The position numbers and the translations under genes are program-made. Below, one piece after another: positions 63,746-64,000 of a DNA stretch of 64,000 nt. How positions within the stretch are numbered: position 1 is the stretch's first letter; each line of letters starts with the position of its first letter. Below the pieces are notes generated by a model that worked only from the letters and a program-made list of their open reading frames with translations, had not been told where the DNA came from and searched no databases. This stretch comes from Aphanomyces cochlioides (lineage: Eukaryota > Oomycota > Saprolegniomycetes > Saprolegniales > Verrucalvaceae): NCBI GenBank assembly GCA_019828595.1, contig JAHQRK010000014.1, positions 1,674,001 through 1,738,000 on the forward strand. Reading direction: 5' to 3'.

Positions 63746-64000
63746 ATGTTTCGTCGCTACTCTCATAAATCAATCTTCCAAAGCATGCATCGGAGCACGT
63801 CGTCGCTGGAAGAAGCAGCCGAGAGAACGACAGCCGTCGCGTACAAGTCGCAGCAATCTGCCGCCGACGACACGCACAATTTGGTCGACGTCAATGAAGA
63901 ATCGTCCAGCGAGGACAAACCCTTGTGGATTGTAAGCGTTCCCTCTCTGTTTCCTCCGAGTCATTTGGCAAATTTCTAGAGACGCAAGTGGTTTATCGTC
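63746..64000 (+). CDS. Start of a gene cut by the window end, possibly another type II membrane protein
   Basis: An ATG at 63746 (or 63788) opens a hydrophilic exon (LEEAAERTTAVAYKSQQSAA, ending EDKPLWI). It stops at a good donor near 63931 (GTAAGC). A matching acceptor TTTCTAG near 63980 leads into RRKWFIV at the very end of the window. The layout, a short cytoplasmic exon, a ~45-bp intron and then a basic-hydrophobic start, copies the phosphatase gene just upstream, so a paralogue of it is a reasonable guess. No catalytic part is visible within the window. Confidence 0.45.

Noticed and set aside
62339..63766. 475-codon minus-strand frame opposite the phosphatase
   Set aside because: The sense strand carries all five metal motifs of purple acid phosphatases; the antisense product is low-complexity Val/Ala/Arg and has no known feature.
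1..64000. CRISPR arrays, bacterial operons, rRNA genes, replication origins
   Set aside because: No spaced direct-repeat array, no Shine-Dalgarno-led gene strings and no rRNA-like sequence were seen; gene structure is eukaryotic throughout.

Overview
The window reads as nuclear DNA of an oomycete, most likely from the Saprolegniales (Aphanomyces/Achlya/Saprolegnia type). The reasons are compact genes on both strands, very short GT-AG introns (mostly 39-50 bp), a set of START/FYVE proteins, secreted GPI-type glycosidase-like proteins, a plant-style LRR ectodomain gene, a mitochondrial-type ALA synthase, and giant type II membrane proteins made of tandem glycosyltransferase-like repeats. This placement rests on gene style and recalled family knowledge; no search was run.

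Layout. 0-5 kb: a five-repeat glycosyltransferase-like membrane protein (minus); a three-repeat relative lies at 21.9-25.2 kb (minus). 6.8-12.9 kb: three START-domain genes, two with FYVE-type zinc fingers. 13.3-15.7 kb: a seven-exon coiled-coil gene convergent with glyoxalase II. 15.7-20.0 kb: two complete DNA transposons only 16 bp apart. The first is a two-gene IS630/Tc1-like element with a convergent accessory gene; the second is a Tigger/pogo element. Both have terminal inverted repeats and TA duplications. 20-20.7 kb: a secreted protein with a duplicated Cys module. 26-30.9 kb: two more START-FYVE genes, convergent. 31.1-34.9 kb: an intron-rich IQ-motif gene, only partly resolved. 35-39.7 kb: NDUFS7 (complex I), a coiled-coil protein and ALA synthase. 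41-51.5 kb: two inverted GH5-like paralogues, both lacking the catalytic glutamates. They flank an ABC-transporter remnant, a frameshifted secreted Cys-rich gene and a broken Tigger element. 51.6-53.1 kb: a seven-exon EXO1-family nuclease. 54.9-57.6 kb: an LRR plus Cys-rich-repeat membrane protein without a kinase. 58-61.3 kb: two tandem cytochrome P450 genes of CYP7/CYP8 appearance. 62-64 kb: a membrane-anchored purple acid phosphatase, followed by the start of what may be another membrane protein of similar layout.

Exon models were built by hand from reading frame, GT-AG boundaries and paralogue comparison. Where a model is given in full, the summed exon length is a multiple of three. Much of the surface or secreted set (repeat glycosyltransferases, GH5-like proteins, LRR protein, Cys-rich proteins, phosphatase) probably concerns the cell surface and host or environment contact; that is inference. 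The strongest candidates for something new are the two-gene transposon, the catalytically dead GH5-like pair, and the graded loss of FYVE zinc-finger features across the START family.
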